Assembly: GCA_965221035.1 (NCBI GenBank)
Contig: OZ244860.1
Coordinates: 3,472,001 to 3,536,000 of the forward strand
Reading direction: 5' to 3'
Origin: UBA6522 sp965221035
GTDB taxonomy: Bacteria; Pseudomonadota; Gammaproteobacteria; Steroidobacterales; Rariloculaceae
Length of the DNA: 64,000 nucleotides
Both the position numbers and the translations under genes were made by a program. Positions 43,001 through 50,158 of this stretch are shown piece after piece; position 1 is the first letter of the stretch, and every line of letters begins with the position of its first letter. The notes under the pieces are model-generated. The model saw nothing but the letters and a program-made list of their open reading frames with translations. It had not been told where the DNA came from and did not search any database.

Positions 43001-43665
43001 ATAACCCGACCTATGTCGAGAACATGCTGTTCTCCGACGACCCGGAGTTTCTCTGCGCACAATTCCAGGCGAGCCAGCCGCGCAATGCCGCGGGTGCCAG
43101 CATCACCGGCGTCGAACTGCAGTACGCGCAGAACTACACTTTCCTGCCAGGCTTCCTGGGCGGTTTGGGTCTGTCGGCCAATTACACCTATCAGGACAGC
43201 TCGTTTGCGCAGGATATCTCCGACCTCGTCGCGGGGCTGGAGCTTCCCAGGTTCCAGATCGACCGCACGCCGGAGCATTCCTACAACATCACCTCATATT
43301 GGCAGCAGGGTGGTCATCAGGTGCGCCTGACCTACGGCGGAGCGACGGATGTACTATTGCAACGAAGTTTCGGGCTTGGGGCGTTGTGGCAGGACGGCCG
43401 CGAGACATTGGACTTTTCGGCGGCATACCAGGTCAATGACAGCATTCAAATCACTGTCGATGCGACCAACCTGCTGGATGAACCCTTCAGAACGTATTTC
43501 ACGAGCCGATTTGTCAGACTGCCCGAGTCCGCGACTGGTGGCGGAACAGCGCTGGTGCCATTCGACGAAGGCAATCCGCTCACCGGTGATGCCTACCAGG
43601 GCAGGACAGTGAGCGAATACAACGTCGGTCGATTCTACCGGCTTGCCGTTCGAGTGAATTTCTGA
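40003..43665 (+). CDS. TonB-dependent receptor for agar oligosaccharides
   Basis: A 1220-aa outer-membrane receptor. ATG 40003 is chosen because GGGAGG (39988-39993) stands 9 nt before it; ATG 39973 in the same frame is less well supported. The signal peptide ends near residue 29. The TonB-box region EEIVVTGIRYSLATSISDKR is at about 41-60. The plug domain (about 60-190) has SIRGASPDQTVVTLNG and ends at GSLGGLVNLITR. A long 22-strand-type barrel with large extracellular loops containing Cys pairs follows, ending FYRLAVRVNF. It belongs to the large proteobacterial receptor type often found with polysaccharide genes. Its C-terminal strands resemble the partial receptor at the window start. Confidence 0.95.
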   Translation: MSRISKSKLLSAASAVTIGAFAASASQAQEAEANADEEVLEEIVVTGIRYSLATSISDKRNADQIVDTITAEDIGRSTDQNIAEALNRISGVSITEQAGEGAFVSIRGASPDQTVVTLNGTTLGTTEFSQAVNLSSFSSDILAKIEVIKTPSADDEEGSLGGLVNLITRNPLDLTADVRTFTMQGRSNEQNSTEKDFDSPLPEDYKISAMASEKFLDDRFGVILSLVDEKNPYRQDFTEGHNFDAARSFNAQDLDGNVYQADGYGDPSLWGIAARQTVYGVREGQRDRQALDLAAQWQAADTTSITANVNFGRQQLEYTMHQITVRNNDQTRDPNFNTVGAPYRGGDGFRDGMPTPFQDPSDWMILDADTRTWVKTLRRFDTSDVNASSDIFENENFMGSLEFEQDLFGSLFLNFGGSVQKSEQIPDQRLYVNLQSARENGAILRFDLPPEQLEPAGIDCLSGVCVPVTGQSPVSLGTIIGPPSAEDIAFYQANGITGTVGQPITLRGDDNISFTGNNPDDILAHSVGFVNQTLTAVEDSNEVLFLDGDLEFERFGVNSIEFGAKYTEREKFVDNQSGNVVNRDTAASVVNPLTGEPVLVATAIDRVPVLPFSKRIEPNSFLTGIGLGGNNIADGFSSVDPVAIFDLIAADEGIAISIDDTETRSAKFENLALYLKANFSFMDDRLTGNAGLRWVETEVETAGSAGIRAFNESFGRNQRIYDLRNLRSLMDASQPACPAIPFQEGEVAYGDAARYARIDGLGIDTKGTATFNDDTPLPDSRPCHEPFLLDVANLRALGYFPQDLRRYNNIFWTNNDIFSGGYQTTDPGGTSLAPGTDNTIRAFATAGSHKYDALLPSVNLNYLLNDEMIVRVAASQTMTRPPIDSIRPGFSIGEGGWGNPATRVNGIGLFNTELDPLTSVNLDLSFEWYFDEDALVSVGLFRKDIDDLIENETQRVYLRDVKTEVQNGEEVAFEGLLLDENSITIDNCYAEILGEWQYGYNPTYVENMLFSDDPEFLCAQFQASQPRNAAGASITGVELQYAQNYTFLPGFLGGLGLSANYTYQDSSFAQDISDLVAGLELPRFQIDRTPEHSYNITSYWQQGGHQVRLTYGGATDVLLQRSFGLGALWQDGRETLDFSAAYQVNDSIQITVDATNLLDEPFRTYFTSRFVRLPESATGGGTALVPFDEGNPLTGDAYQGRTVSEYNVGRFYRLAVRVNF

Positions 43666-43688
43666 GGGTCCGCACGTAGAGTGGGATG

Positions 43689-43717
43689 GGAGGACGGCTG
43701 GGGTGAACCCGGCCTCC
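43689..43717. terminator. Possible bidirectional hairpin between convergent genes
   Basis: GGAGG (43689-43693) pairs with CCTCC (43713-43717), with inner GGG/CCC pairing, in the 60-bp gap between the convergent receptor and sulfotransferase genes. No T run follows, so termination is only a guess. Confidence 0.3.
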
Positions 43718-43725
43718 TTCCGATT

Positions 43726-44517
43726 TCACTGGTAGCCGAGCAACTCTCGCAGGCCGGGGGCGGCGAAGTCGATCATTTGCTTGTGCTTGTCCGGCAGTTC
43801 CCGGGGAAATTCAAACAGTGACTCGCTGGCATTTATGTTTTCCCGAGCGGTCGCGCTTTGTTTTCGGTCGGCGCCGATCATGACGCGTGCTCTCCAGTCC
43901 GCGGGAGGGTCAATGCCGCATTTGTGGAGCAATTCTGCAAAGTAGGACCGGGCAGCGTCGGTATCGATCGAATTCACGTTTGCCACGAGGTCTTCGTACC
44001 GCACCATGTGCGCGTCGGCCGAGAGCCATCCGACGGTATACAATTCGTACTGCTGCCGCATCGGCGGTGACTTCTTGTAGATTCCGAAGATCATGAGCCC
44101 GATCAAGTCATCAACCGATAGCGCGCCGCTTTTGATATGCTCGAAATTGCTGGAGACTATATCCGACACAAAGAAGCGTGCCTGGGAGAGAACCCAGCTG
44201 TAAGGGTCACGTACCAGGAGAATCTTGTTGGTCCTGTTTGCCAACATGGCGGTATGGTCCGAATAGAGCAAATGGCCCGAAACAAGATAGCGTCGGTTTG
44301 GGTCAAATGCGCCCAGGTGCTGGTTCAGGTTCGGAAATTGGACGAATTGCGGTCCGTAAACCTGGTCAACAGGCACAAACATTCGCAGTATGTTGCGAAG
44401 CAAGTGAGATCCGCTCTTGGGCAGGCTGTTCAGGAATACCGACCTTGAAAGCCCGGTCTGGGGAAACTTGGCGTTCTCTTCGTTTATGGTGTCCGGAGCC
44501 ACGGATACTTCAGGCAT
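43726..44517 (-). CDS. Sulfotransferase-family protein
   Basis: About 263 aa from ATG 44517 (AGGG about 5 nt upstream); a TTG 27 nt upstream is in frame. PAPS-type sulfotransferase marks are FLNSLPKSGSHLLRNIL (5'-phosphosulfate loop, around residue 30) and ILLVRDPYSWVLSQARFF (3'-phosphate motif). Such enzymes transfer sulfate to hydroxyl groups. No membrane segment is visible. It is unexpected among six sulfatase modules whose job is to remove sulfate. It lies between the TonB receptor and the halogenase-like gene and is divergent from the latter. The substrate is unknown; a cell-surface glycan is as likely as anything from agar. Confidence 0.8.
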   Translation of the reverse strand: MPEVSVAPDTINEENAKFPQTGLSRSVFLNSLPKSGSHLLRNILRMFVPVDQVYGPQFVQFPNLNQHLGAFDPNRRYLVSGHLLYSDHTAMLANRTNKILLVRDPYSWVLSQARFFVSDIVSSNFEHIKSGALSVDDLIGLMIFGIYKKSPPMRQQYELYTVGWLSADAHMVRYEDLVANVNSIDTDAARSYFAELLHKCGIDPPADWRARVMIGADRKQSATARENINASESLFEFPRELPDKHKQMIDFAAPGLRELLGYQ

Positions 44518-44603
44518 GGTTCCCTCGCACTCTCCATGAAGCAAAATACTCTATTGCAATTCTGGACTCAAAGAAACACGTTGGATCGGACAGGGACTGA
44601 AAA

Positions 44604-46118
44604 ATGGGCGAAAGATCGCGTCTCCGAAAGATAGTTGTCGCCGGGGGCGGGACGGCTGGATGGATGGCTGCCGCGCTCTTGTCCAGGTATCTTGCGCGTT
44701 CCGGGACAAGTGTCACATTGGTCGAGTCCGAGGCGATTGAGACGATCGGGGTCGGGGAAGCGACGATTCCCTACATCCAGAATTTCATTGATATGCTCGG
44801 GATCGACGAGGCCCAGTTCCTGAGAGAGACAAGGGCGACCTTCAAGTTGGGCATCGAGTTCGTCGATTGGGGACACATTGGCGAACGTTACATTCACCCG
44901 TTCGGTGAATACGGAGTGCCGATTGGCCAACTGGCCTTTTATCATTTCTGGTGCCGCATGCGCCGTAGAGGCGAAGTACATCCGCTCGACGCCTATTCGC
45001 TGAACATCACAGCGGCACGCGCAAACAAGTTTATACGTCCCGTCAAGGAACAGTCTTCATTGGCGTCCCGTATATCCTACGCGTTTCATTTTGATGCGAC
45101 GCTATTCGGTGCGTTCTTGCGGCGTTATGCCGAGGCGCATGGGGCCCAGCGAATCGAAGGCAGGATCATCGAGGCAACCCTCGATTCCGAGACGGGCAAC
45201 ATTGCAAGTGTCGAGCTTGACGACGGGCGATCCGTCGAAGGTGACTTCTTTATCGACTGCACAGGGTTTCGCGGTTTGCTCATCGAAAAGGCGTTGGGCG
45301 TGCCGTTTACGGATTGGTCGGATCTCCTTCCCATGGACAGCGCCGTGGCGGTCCAGACCGAGGTCGTTGAGCCTCCCAGGCCATACACGGTTGCGACGGC
45401 TCGGGAAGCAGGCTGGACGTGGCGAATCCCGTTGCAGAACCGGGTTGGAAACGGACATGTATTCTCCAGCAAGTTCACCGACCCATCCACCGCAACAGAT
45501 GTGTTACTGAAGAATGTCGACGGCAAGCCGATTACCGAACCTCGCCAGTTGTCATTCCGGACCGGGCGGCGTGAAGTCTTCTGGCGAAAGAACTGTATCG
45601 CGCTGGGCTTGTCGTCCGGTTTCCTGGAGCCGCTCGAGTCCACCTCGATACACCTCATACAAGAGGGACTTGTTCGATTCGTTGCGCTTATGCCGGACCG
45701 TTCCTTTAATCCCGCCAATGCACTGGAATACAACCGTGTTGTGGGCCTGACCCTTGATCGTATTCGGGATTTCATCCTCCTGCATTACGTCGCAACCCGG
45801 CGTGACGATACGGAATTCTGGCGTTACGTCAGGAAACTGGAGCTTCCCGAGATCCTGCAGCATCGCATGACGCTGATGACCAGGTCAGGTCACTACGTTC
45901 CCTACGAGTACGATCTTTTCAAGCTCGATAGCTGGCTGGCAGTGATGGAGGGTCAGGGCCTGGGCCCGCAGGCATACAACCAGGTGGCTGACGAAGTAGA
46001 CGTCAGGCGATTGGCTCAGACAATGATGAAACTGAGGCAGGCCATATCGAAACTCACGCGGCAAATGCCGACCCACAAACAGTACATTGAGCGGATGATT
46101 GGTCGGACGATTTCCTAG
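44604..46118 (+). CDS. Flavin-dependent tryptophan-halogenase-like protein
   Basis: A 504-aa FAD enzyme. Visible are the FAD-binding VVAGGGTAGWMAAALL at residues 11-26, GVGEATIPYIQNFIDMLGI, a Lys in the position of the catalytic halogenase lysine (RATFKLGIEFVDW), the halogenase WxWxIP motif in GWTWRIPLQNR, and GLSSGFLEPLESTSIHLIQ at the FAD/chloride region. All residues needed for halogenation therefore seem present. Homologues in TonB-receptor neighbourhoods of marine bacteria have no proven substrate; brominated or chlorinated algal phenolics are one idea (inference). ATG 44604 follows AGGGA at 8 nt. Confidence 0.9.
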   Translation: MGERSRLRKIVVAGGGTAGWMAAALLSRYLARSGTSVTLVESEAIETIGVGEATIPYIQNFIDMLGIDEAQFLRETRATFKLGIEFVDWGHIGERYIHPFGEYGVPIGQLAFYHFWCRMRRRGEVHPLDAYSLNITAARANKFIRPVKEQSSLASRISYAFHFDATLFGAFLRRYAEAHGAQRIEGRIIEATLDSETGNIASVELDDGRSVEGDFFIDCTGFRGLLIEKALGVPFTDWSDLLPMDSAVAVQTEVVEPPRPYTVATAREAGWTWRIPLQNRVGNGHVFSSKFTDPSTATDVLLKNVDGKPITEPRQLSFRTGRREVFWRKNCIALGLSSGFLEPLESTSIHLIQEGLVRFVALMPDRSFNPANALEYNRVVGLTLDRIRDFILLHYVATRRDDTEFWRYVRKLELPEILQHRMTLMTRSGHYVPYEYDLFKLDSWLAVMEGQGLGPQAYNQVADEVDVRRLAQTMMKLRQAISKLTRQMPTHKQYIERMIGRTIS

Positions 46119-46213
46119 TTTTGTCTTCGCCCTGGAAATACCGTAGCATCGACTGAATTCGCTTCGCCAGGTTTTGTAAGTTGTTCGATGGCTCAAGGGT
46201 CGAGGTAAACGCT

Positions 46214-47791
46214 ATGGTCAATTCATCAACGACCCACCGGTCGACGTGGTTTGGCGCCGAATCGGCTAAACCGGATCGACTGCTGAATGCTGTCTGGTTG
46301 GTCTCCCTTGCCGCGTGCGCCATGGCCGCGTGCGCTTCGGCGGAATCAACAATCCATGATGATCGGCCTGACATTCTTGTCATCGTGGCGGACGACCTGG
46401 GCTACGGCGATCTCGGATTCACCGGTTCGGCCGACATACGAACGTCAGTGATCGACAGCCTCGCTGCGAACGGTGTTGTCGCAAGTAACGGTTATGTCGT
46501 GCATCCGTACTGCGGTCCGTCGCGAGCCGGTCTCCTTACCGGTCGCTATCCGGCCAGATTCGGCATGGAATTCAATGTCGACTATTCGCCGTACGACGAG
46601 CATATGGGTCTGCCGACGTCGGAACTGACCATTGCGGACCGCTTGAAGGCGGTCGGTTATCGAACCGGCCTGATCGGCAAGTGGCACCTCGGCGCGGCGC
46701 CGCCGTTTCATCCGCACAATCGCGGCTTCGACTATTTCTATGGATTTCTTGGTGGTGGGCACAGCTACTTCCCGGAGAACGTCTCCGTCAGCGTGCCGTT
46801 GACCAATCCGGACGGGTCGCCGAATGTCTCAGCACGGGCAGGCTACTATCTTCCCCTGATGCGAAACGGTCGGCCTGCGGAGTTCGACGATTACCTGACG
46901 ACCGCGCTCAGTCGGGATGCGGCAAGATTCGTGTCGGCTTCGACCAGCCCGTTCTTTCTGGTGCTTTCCTACAACGCGCCGCACGAGCCGCTCGAAGCGC
47001 CGGAGAGACTCATCGAGCGGTACGCGCACATCGAGGACCCGGAACGTCGCACCTACGCGGCGATGATCCATGCCCTCGACGACGGCATCGGAATCGTCCT
47101 GGACGCATTGCGCGACTCGGGCAAGTTCGAAAATACGCTGATCTTTTTCCTTTCGGACCACGGTGGCGTCTATCCGGAAGAGTGGATGTCGTATGCGGAC
47201 TGGGCGGACAGTTCGCCATTCCGGCGCGGCAAGGTGTCTCTGACGGAAGGCGGCATTCATGTCCCGTATGTCGTGCACTGGCCGGCAGCGTTACCTTCCG
47301 GGGAGACTTTCGTCGGCCTGGTCTCGGCACTCGATATTGCGGCAACCGCACTTGCCGTGGCTGGCGGGGACGCATCCGACGGCTTGCTCGAAGGCAGGAA
47401 TCTGGTGCCTTACCTGACGGGCGAAGTGCAGGGTTCACCGCATGACGCGCTGTTCTGGCGCTTTGCTGAAGGCGACCATATCTGGGCGGTTCGAACGCCT
47501 GACGCAAAGTACTTGCGGCAGGGTCTGCCAGGCGTCGGCCGCGCATTTTTCGATATGAACGCCGATCCTTACGAGACAACCAACATGGTCGATCAATGGC
47601 CGGAGCGTCAGGCTGAACTGGCGCGGCTTTGGAACGAGTGGAATTCGAAAAACATGCAGAATGTCCGGTTGCGGCCCGAAGATTACGGGCCCCGGCGGCA
47701 ACAGTTTTTCGACGAGCTACACGAAGAGAGCGTTCGAAATGCCCGCGAAAAACAACCGTATACGATCGAACAGCCGTATACGATCGAATAG
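46214..47791 (+). CDS. S1-family sulfatase
   Basis: A 525-aa exported sulfatase. ATG 46214 has GAGG at 9 nt. The signal peptide is long (about 43 residues, core WLVSLAACAMAACASA). VADDLGYGDLGFTGS follows, then Cys-type motif CGPSR at 100-104, GKWHLGAAPPFHPHNRGFDYFYGFLGGGHSYFPE and LSDHGG. It is most like the sulfatase half of the sulfatase-GH16 fusion (both have the FYGFLGGGH segment). The extreme C-terminus is a duplicated PYTIEQ/PYTIE caused by an 18-bp tandem repeat. It starts the long operon-like run that ends with galKET. Confidence 0.93.
   Translation: MVNSSTTHRSTWFGAESAKPDRLLNAVWLVSLAACAMAACASAESTIHDDRPDILVIVADDLGYGDLGFTGSADIRTSVIDSLAANGVVASNGYVVHPYCGPSRAGLLTGRYPARFGMEFNVDYSPYDEHMGLPTSELTIADRLKAVGYRTGLIGKWHLGAAPPFHPHNRGFDYFYGFLGGGHSYFPENVSVSVPLTNPDGSPNVSARAGYYLPLMRNGRPAEFDDYLTTALSRDAARFVSASTSPFFLVLSYNAPHEPLEAPERLIERYAHIEDPERRTYAAMIHALDDGIGIVLDALRDSGKFENTLIFFLSDHGGVYPEEWMSYADWADSSPFRRGKVSLTEGGIHVPYVVHWPAALPSGETFVGLVSALDIAATALAVAGGDASDGLLEGRNLVPYLTGEVQGSPHDALFWRFAEGDHIWAVRTPDAKYLRQGLPGVGRAFFDMNADPYETTNMVDQWPERQAELARLWNEWNSKNMQNVRLRPEDYGPRRQQFFDELHEESVRNAREKQPYTIEQPYTIE
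47756..47788. repeat. 18-bp-period tandem duplication at the 3' end of the sulfatase gene
   Basis: CCGTATACGATCGAA occurs at 47756-47770 and 47774-47788. It adds six residues (QPYTIE repeated) before the stop and contains the palindromes CGTATACG and CGATCG. Confidence 0.85.
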
Positions 47792-47810
47792 CGCGTCGCA
47801 TTCCGTAGTC

Positions 47811-48821
47811 ATGAATTACGGACACATACCCCGGGTCGGCAAACCCGTATCCCGGATCGTGCAGGGATGTACGATGCTCAGTGACGGTGCCGGACAACGC
47901 CGAAGCAATGATCTGCTCGATGAGGTCTTCGAGGCCGGGATAAATGCATTCGACCATGCCTGGCAGTACGGCGATGGTCAATGCGAACGCGCATTCGGGA
48001 ACTGGCTCAAGCATCGCGGCGTACGCGATGAGGTCGTGATTGTCGACAAGGGTTGTCACCCGATCGGCGACCGCAAGCGAGTGTTACCCGAAGTCATCGA
48101 GTCGGACATCAACGACTCGCTCGAACGCCTCGGGGTGCAGAGCATTGATCTGTGGCTGTTTCATCGGGACGATCCGTCCGTGCCCGTCGGACCGCTCATG
48201 GACACGCTCAATCGCATGGCTGACGCGGGCAAGATACAGGCATTCGGCGGATCGAACTGGACCCAGGCGCGTATCCGGGAGGCCAACGAGTACGCAGAGG
48301 GCAGGGGGCTGATTGGTTTCGCCGCAAGCAGTCCGCACTTCAGCCTGGCGCAGCAGATGTCTTCACCCTGGGGCGATGACTGCATCACGATCAGCGGTTC
48401 GAAGAACGCCGAAGCAAGGGCGTGGTATGCGCGGTCCGACCTTGGCGTGCTCTGTTGGTCGAGCCTTGCGGGTGGCTTCCTGTCCGGTCGCTTCTCCCCC
48501 GCAAACCGCGAAGAAATGGCGGCTTCGTTACCGGATTACACGGTTCGGTCCTATGACTCGGAGGACAACTGGTGTCGCCTCGGACGCGCCGGCAAGCTGG
48601 CTGCCGAAAAGGGAGTGACCGTTGCGCAGATCGCGATCGCCTACGTGCTGCAACAGCCGATGAAAACCTTTGCAGTGGTCCGCGCCGGCAATTCCCATTC
48701 GCTCCGCTCCAATCTCGGGGCCCTGGGCGTTACGCTGACACAACCGGAACTGGATTGGCTCGACTTGCACAGCGATTCTCTTGCTACTGTGTCATACTCC
48801 CAGGCTCTGGTAGATTGTTGA
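47811..48821 (+). CDS. Aldo/keto reductase
   Basis: A 336-aa TIM-barrel NADPH oxidoreductase of the general AKR superfamily. Catalytic tetrad candidates are Asp and Tyr in FDHAWQYGDGQCE, Lys in VVIVDKGCHP and His in LWLFHRDDP. GVTVAQIAIAYVLQQP and the cofactor-site stretch AGNSHSLRSNL close the barrel. Start ATG 47811 gives the typical N-terminus (MNYGHIPRVGKPVSRIVQGC) but has a weak ribosome site; the frame is open upstream into the sulfatase gene. It probably reduces an aldehyde or keto sugar released from agar. Its last codons (VDC stop) are formed by the operator palindrome at 48814. Confidence 0.88.
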   Translation: MNYGHIPRVGKPVSRIVQGCTMLSDGAGQRRSNDLLDEVFEAGINAFDHAWQYGDGQCERAFGNWLKHRGVRDEVVIVDKGCHPIGDRKRVLPEVIESDINDSLERLGVQSIDLWLFHRDDPSVPVGPLMDTLNRMADAGKIQAFGGSNWTQARIREANEYAEGRGLIGFAASSPHFSLAQQMSSPWGDDCITISGSKNAEARAWYARSDLGVLCWSSLAGGFLSGRFSPANREEMAASLPDYTVRSYDSEDNWCRLGRAGKLAAEKGVTVAQIAIAYVLQQPMKTFAVVRAGNSHSLRSNLGALGVTLTQPELDWLDLHSDSLATVSYSQALVDC

Positions 48822-48825
48822 CAAT
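48814..48825. promoter_or_regulatory. Operator palindrome ATTGTTGACAAT (copy 6), overlapping the AKR stop and abutting the trigger-factor start
   Basis: An exact copy of the motif, lying across the TGA of the aldo/keto reductase and ending 6 nt before the TTG start of the next gene. There is no room for a normal leader, so it may act as an internal operator/roadblock or control a promoter inside the AKR gene. Confidence 0.6.
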
Positions 48826-48831
48826 GCATCC

Positions 48832-50154
48832 TTGAAAGTCAGAGTCATCAGTTCCGAAGGCCTTTCCCACGAGCTCGAAGTCACCGTGGCGGCCAATGAC
48901 ATCGAATCGAAGATCGACGCGAGGCTCCGGGAAATTGGCAAGACCGCGTCCATGCGCGGGTTCCGGAGGGGGAAAATTCCGCCGAAATTGCTCAGGCGGC
49001 GGTTCGGCAGGAAAGCGCGGGACGAAGCGGTCCGGGCGGTGGTGTTCGAGACCTTCCAGATCGCGCTGCATGAACAGAACATCAAGGCGGCGATGCGGCC
49101 CGAAATCGATGTCAGGAGCGCTGCGGCGGGTGCGGACCTGGTCTATACCGTCCGCATCGAGTCCATGCCCGACCTCGGGATTGCCGATCTGAAGGGCATC
49201 AGGTTGACCAGGCTGGTAGCTTCGCCTGATGAGGGCAGCGTCGACCGGCAGCTGCAACGAATTGCCGCTGCTAACCCGGCGACACGTCTGGTGGAAACGG
49301 AACGCGCCGCGCGCCAGGGCGACACGGTGGTCATCGACCTGCAAGGTCGAACCACAGATGATGACGTTCAACATGAGAGCCTCCTGGGGAAGAGGCAGCG
49401 ACTCAAGCTGGGTGAAGGACAGTTTGTGCCAGGTCTTGAGGCACAGTTGACCGGCAGGAGGGTCGGCGATGACGTCAAGGTGAAGATCGACTTTCCCGAG
49501 ACGTACGCCGATGCCGACCTGGCAGGCCGCGAGGCGATGGTCGACGTCAGGATCCTGGAGCTGCATGAACCCGTGGCGGTAGAGGTCGACGACAAGCTGG
49601 CACTCAGGTTGGGTTTTCAGGATTCGGCCGCGCTGCGAGATGCCGCCGAGCAGGAGGTCGCCGAACGGCTTGAAGAAATGTCGCGAGCCTCGTTGAAGCG
49701 AGACTTGCTTGACCAACTCGATGTCTTGAACCCATTTGAAGTTCCGCCCGGTATGGCGAGAATGGTGGATATCGAGTTCGACAACATCATCAGGCAAGTG
49801 GAAGCACAGCGAAGGAGCGACGGCGAAGTAAAGCCGCTTTCCGGGGGGGAGAAACAGGAGTACCGTGATATCGCCGAGCGACGTGTGCGTCTCGGCCTGA
49901 TTATCGCCGAGATCGGCAACTCCCAGAAGATCGTCGTCACCGAGTCGGACCTTCGCCACGCGATGCTGGCTGAAGCGCGCAAGTATCCGGGCCAGGAGCG
50001 GGACGTCATTAAATATTTCTCGAGTGATCGTGCGGCTTTGGAATCATTGCGGGCGCCGGCAGTCGAGGAAAAGGTCGTCGATCTCGTGCTGGAGTCCGCC
50101 GACATTTCCGACAGATCGGTTTCATGTGATGAACTGCTTCATATCCTGGATTAG
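48832..50154 (+). CDS. Trigger-factor paralogue (chaperone/peptidyl-prolyl isomerase)
   Basis: A 440-aa protein with the three trigger-factor parts. The N-terminal ribosome-binding domain has a signature loop MRGFRRGKIPPKLLRRRFG near residues 41-59 (standard form GFRxGKxP). The FKBP-like isomerase domain (about 150-240) has GDTVVIDLQG, LGEGQFVPGLEAQLTGRRVGD and FPETYADADLAGREAMVDVRI. A helical C-terminal arm follows. The TTG start at 48832 gives MKVRVISSEGL, which aligns with normal trigger factors. The housekeeping gene usually precedes clpP; this copy sits within sulfatase genes behind a regulon operator, suggesting a role in folding or exporting the many large secreted enzymes (inference). 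Confidence 0.9.
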   Translation: MKVRVISSEGLSHELEVTVAANDIESKIDARLREIGKTASMRGFRRGKIPPKLLRRRFGRKARDEAVRAVVFETFQIALHEQNIKAAMRPEIDVRSAAAGADLVYTVRIESMPDLGIADLKGIRLTRLVASPDEGSVDRQLQRIAAANPATRLVETERAARQGDTVVIDLQGRTTDDDVQHESLLGKRQRLKLGEGQFVPGLEAQLTGRRVGDDVKVKIDFPETYADADLAGREAMVDVRILELHEPVAVEVDDKLALRLGFQDSAALRDAAEQEVAERLEEMSRASLKRDLLDQLDVLNPFEVPPGMARMVDIEFDNIIRQVEAQRRSDGEVKPLSGGEKQEYRDIAERRVRLGLIIAEIGNSQKIVVTESDLRHAMLAEARKYPGQERDVIKYFSSDRAALESLRAPAVEEKVVDLVLESADISDRSVSCDELLHILD

Positions 50155-50158
50155 TGCG

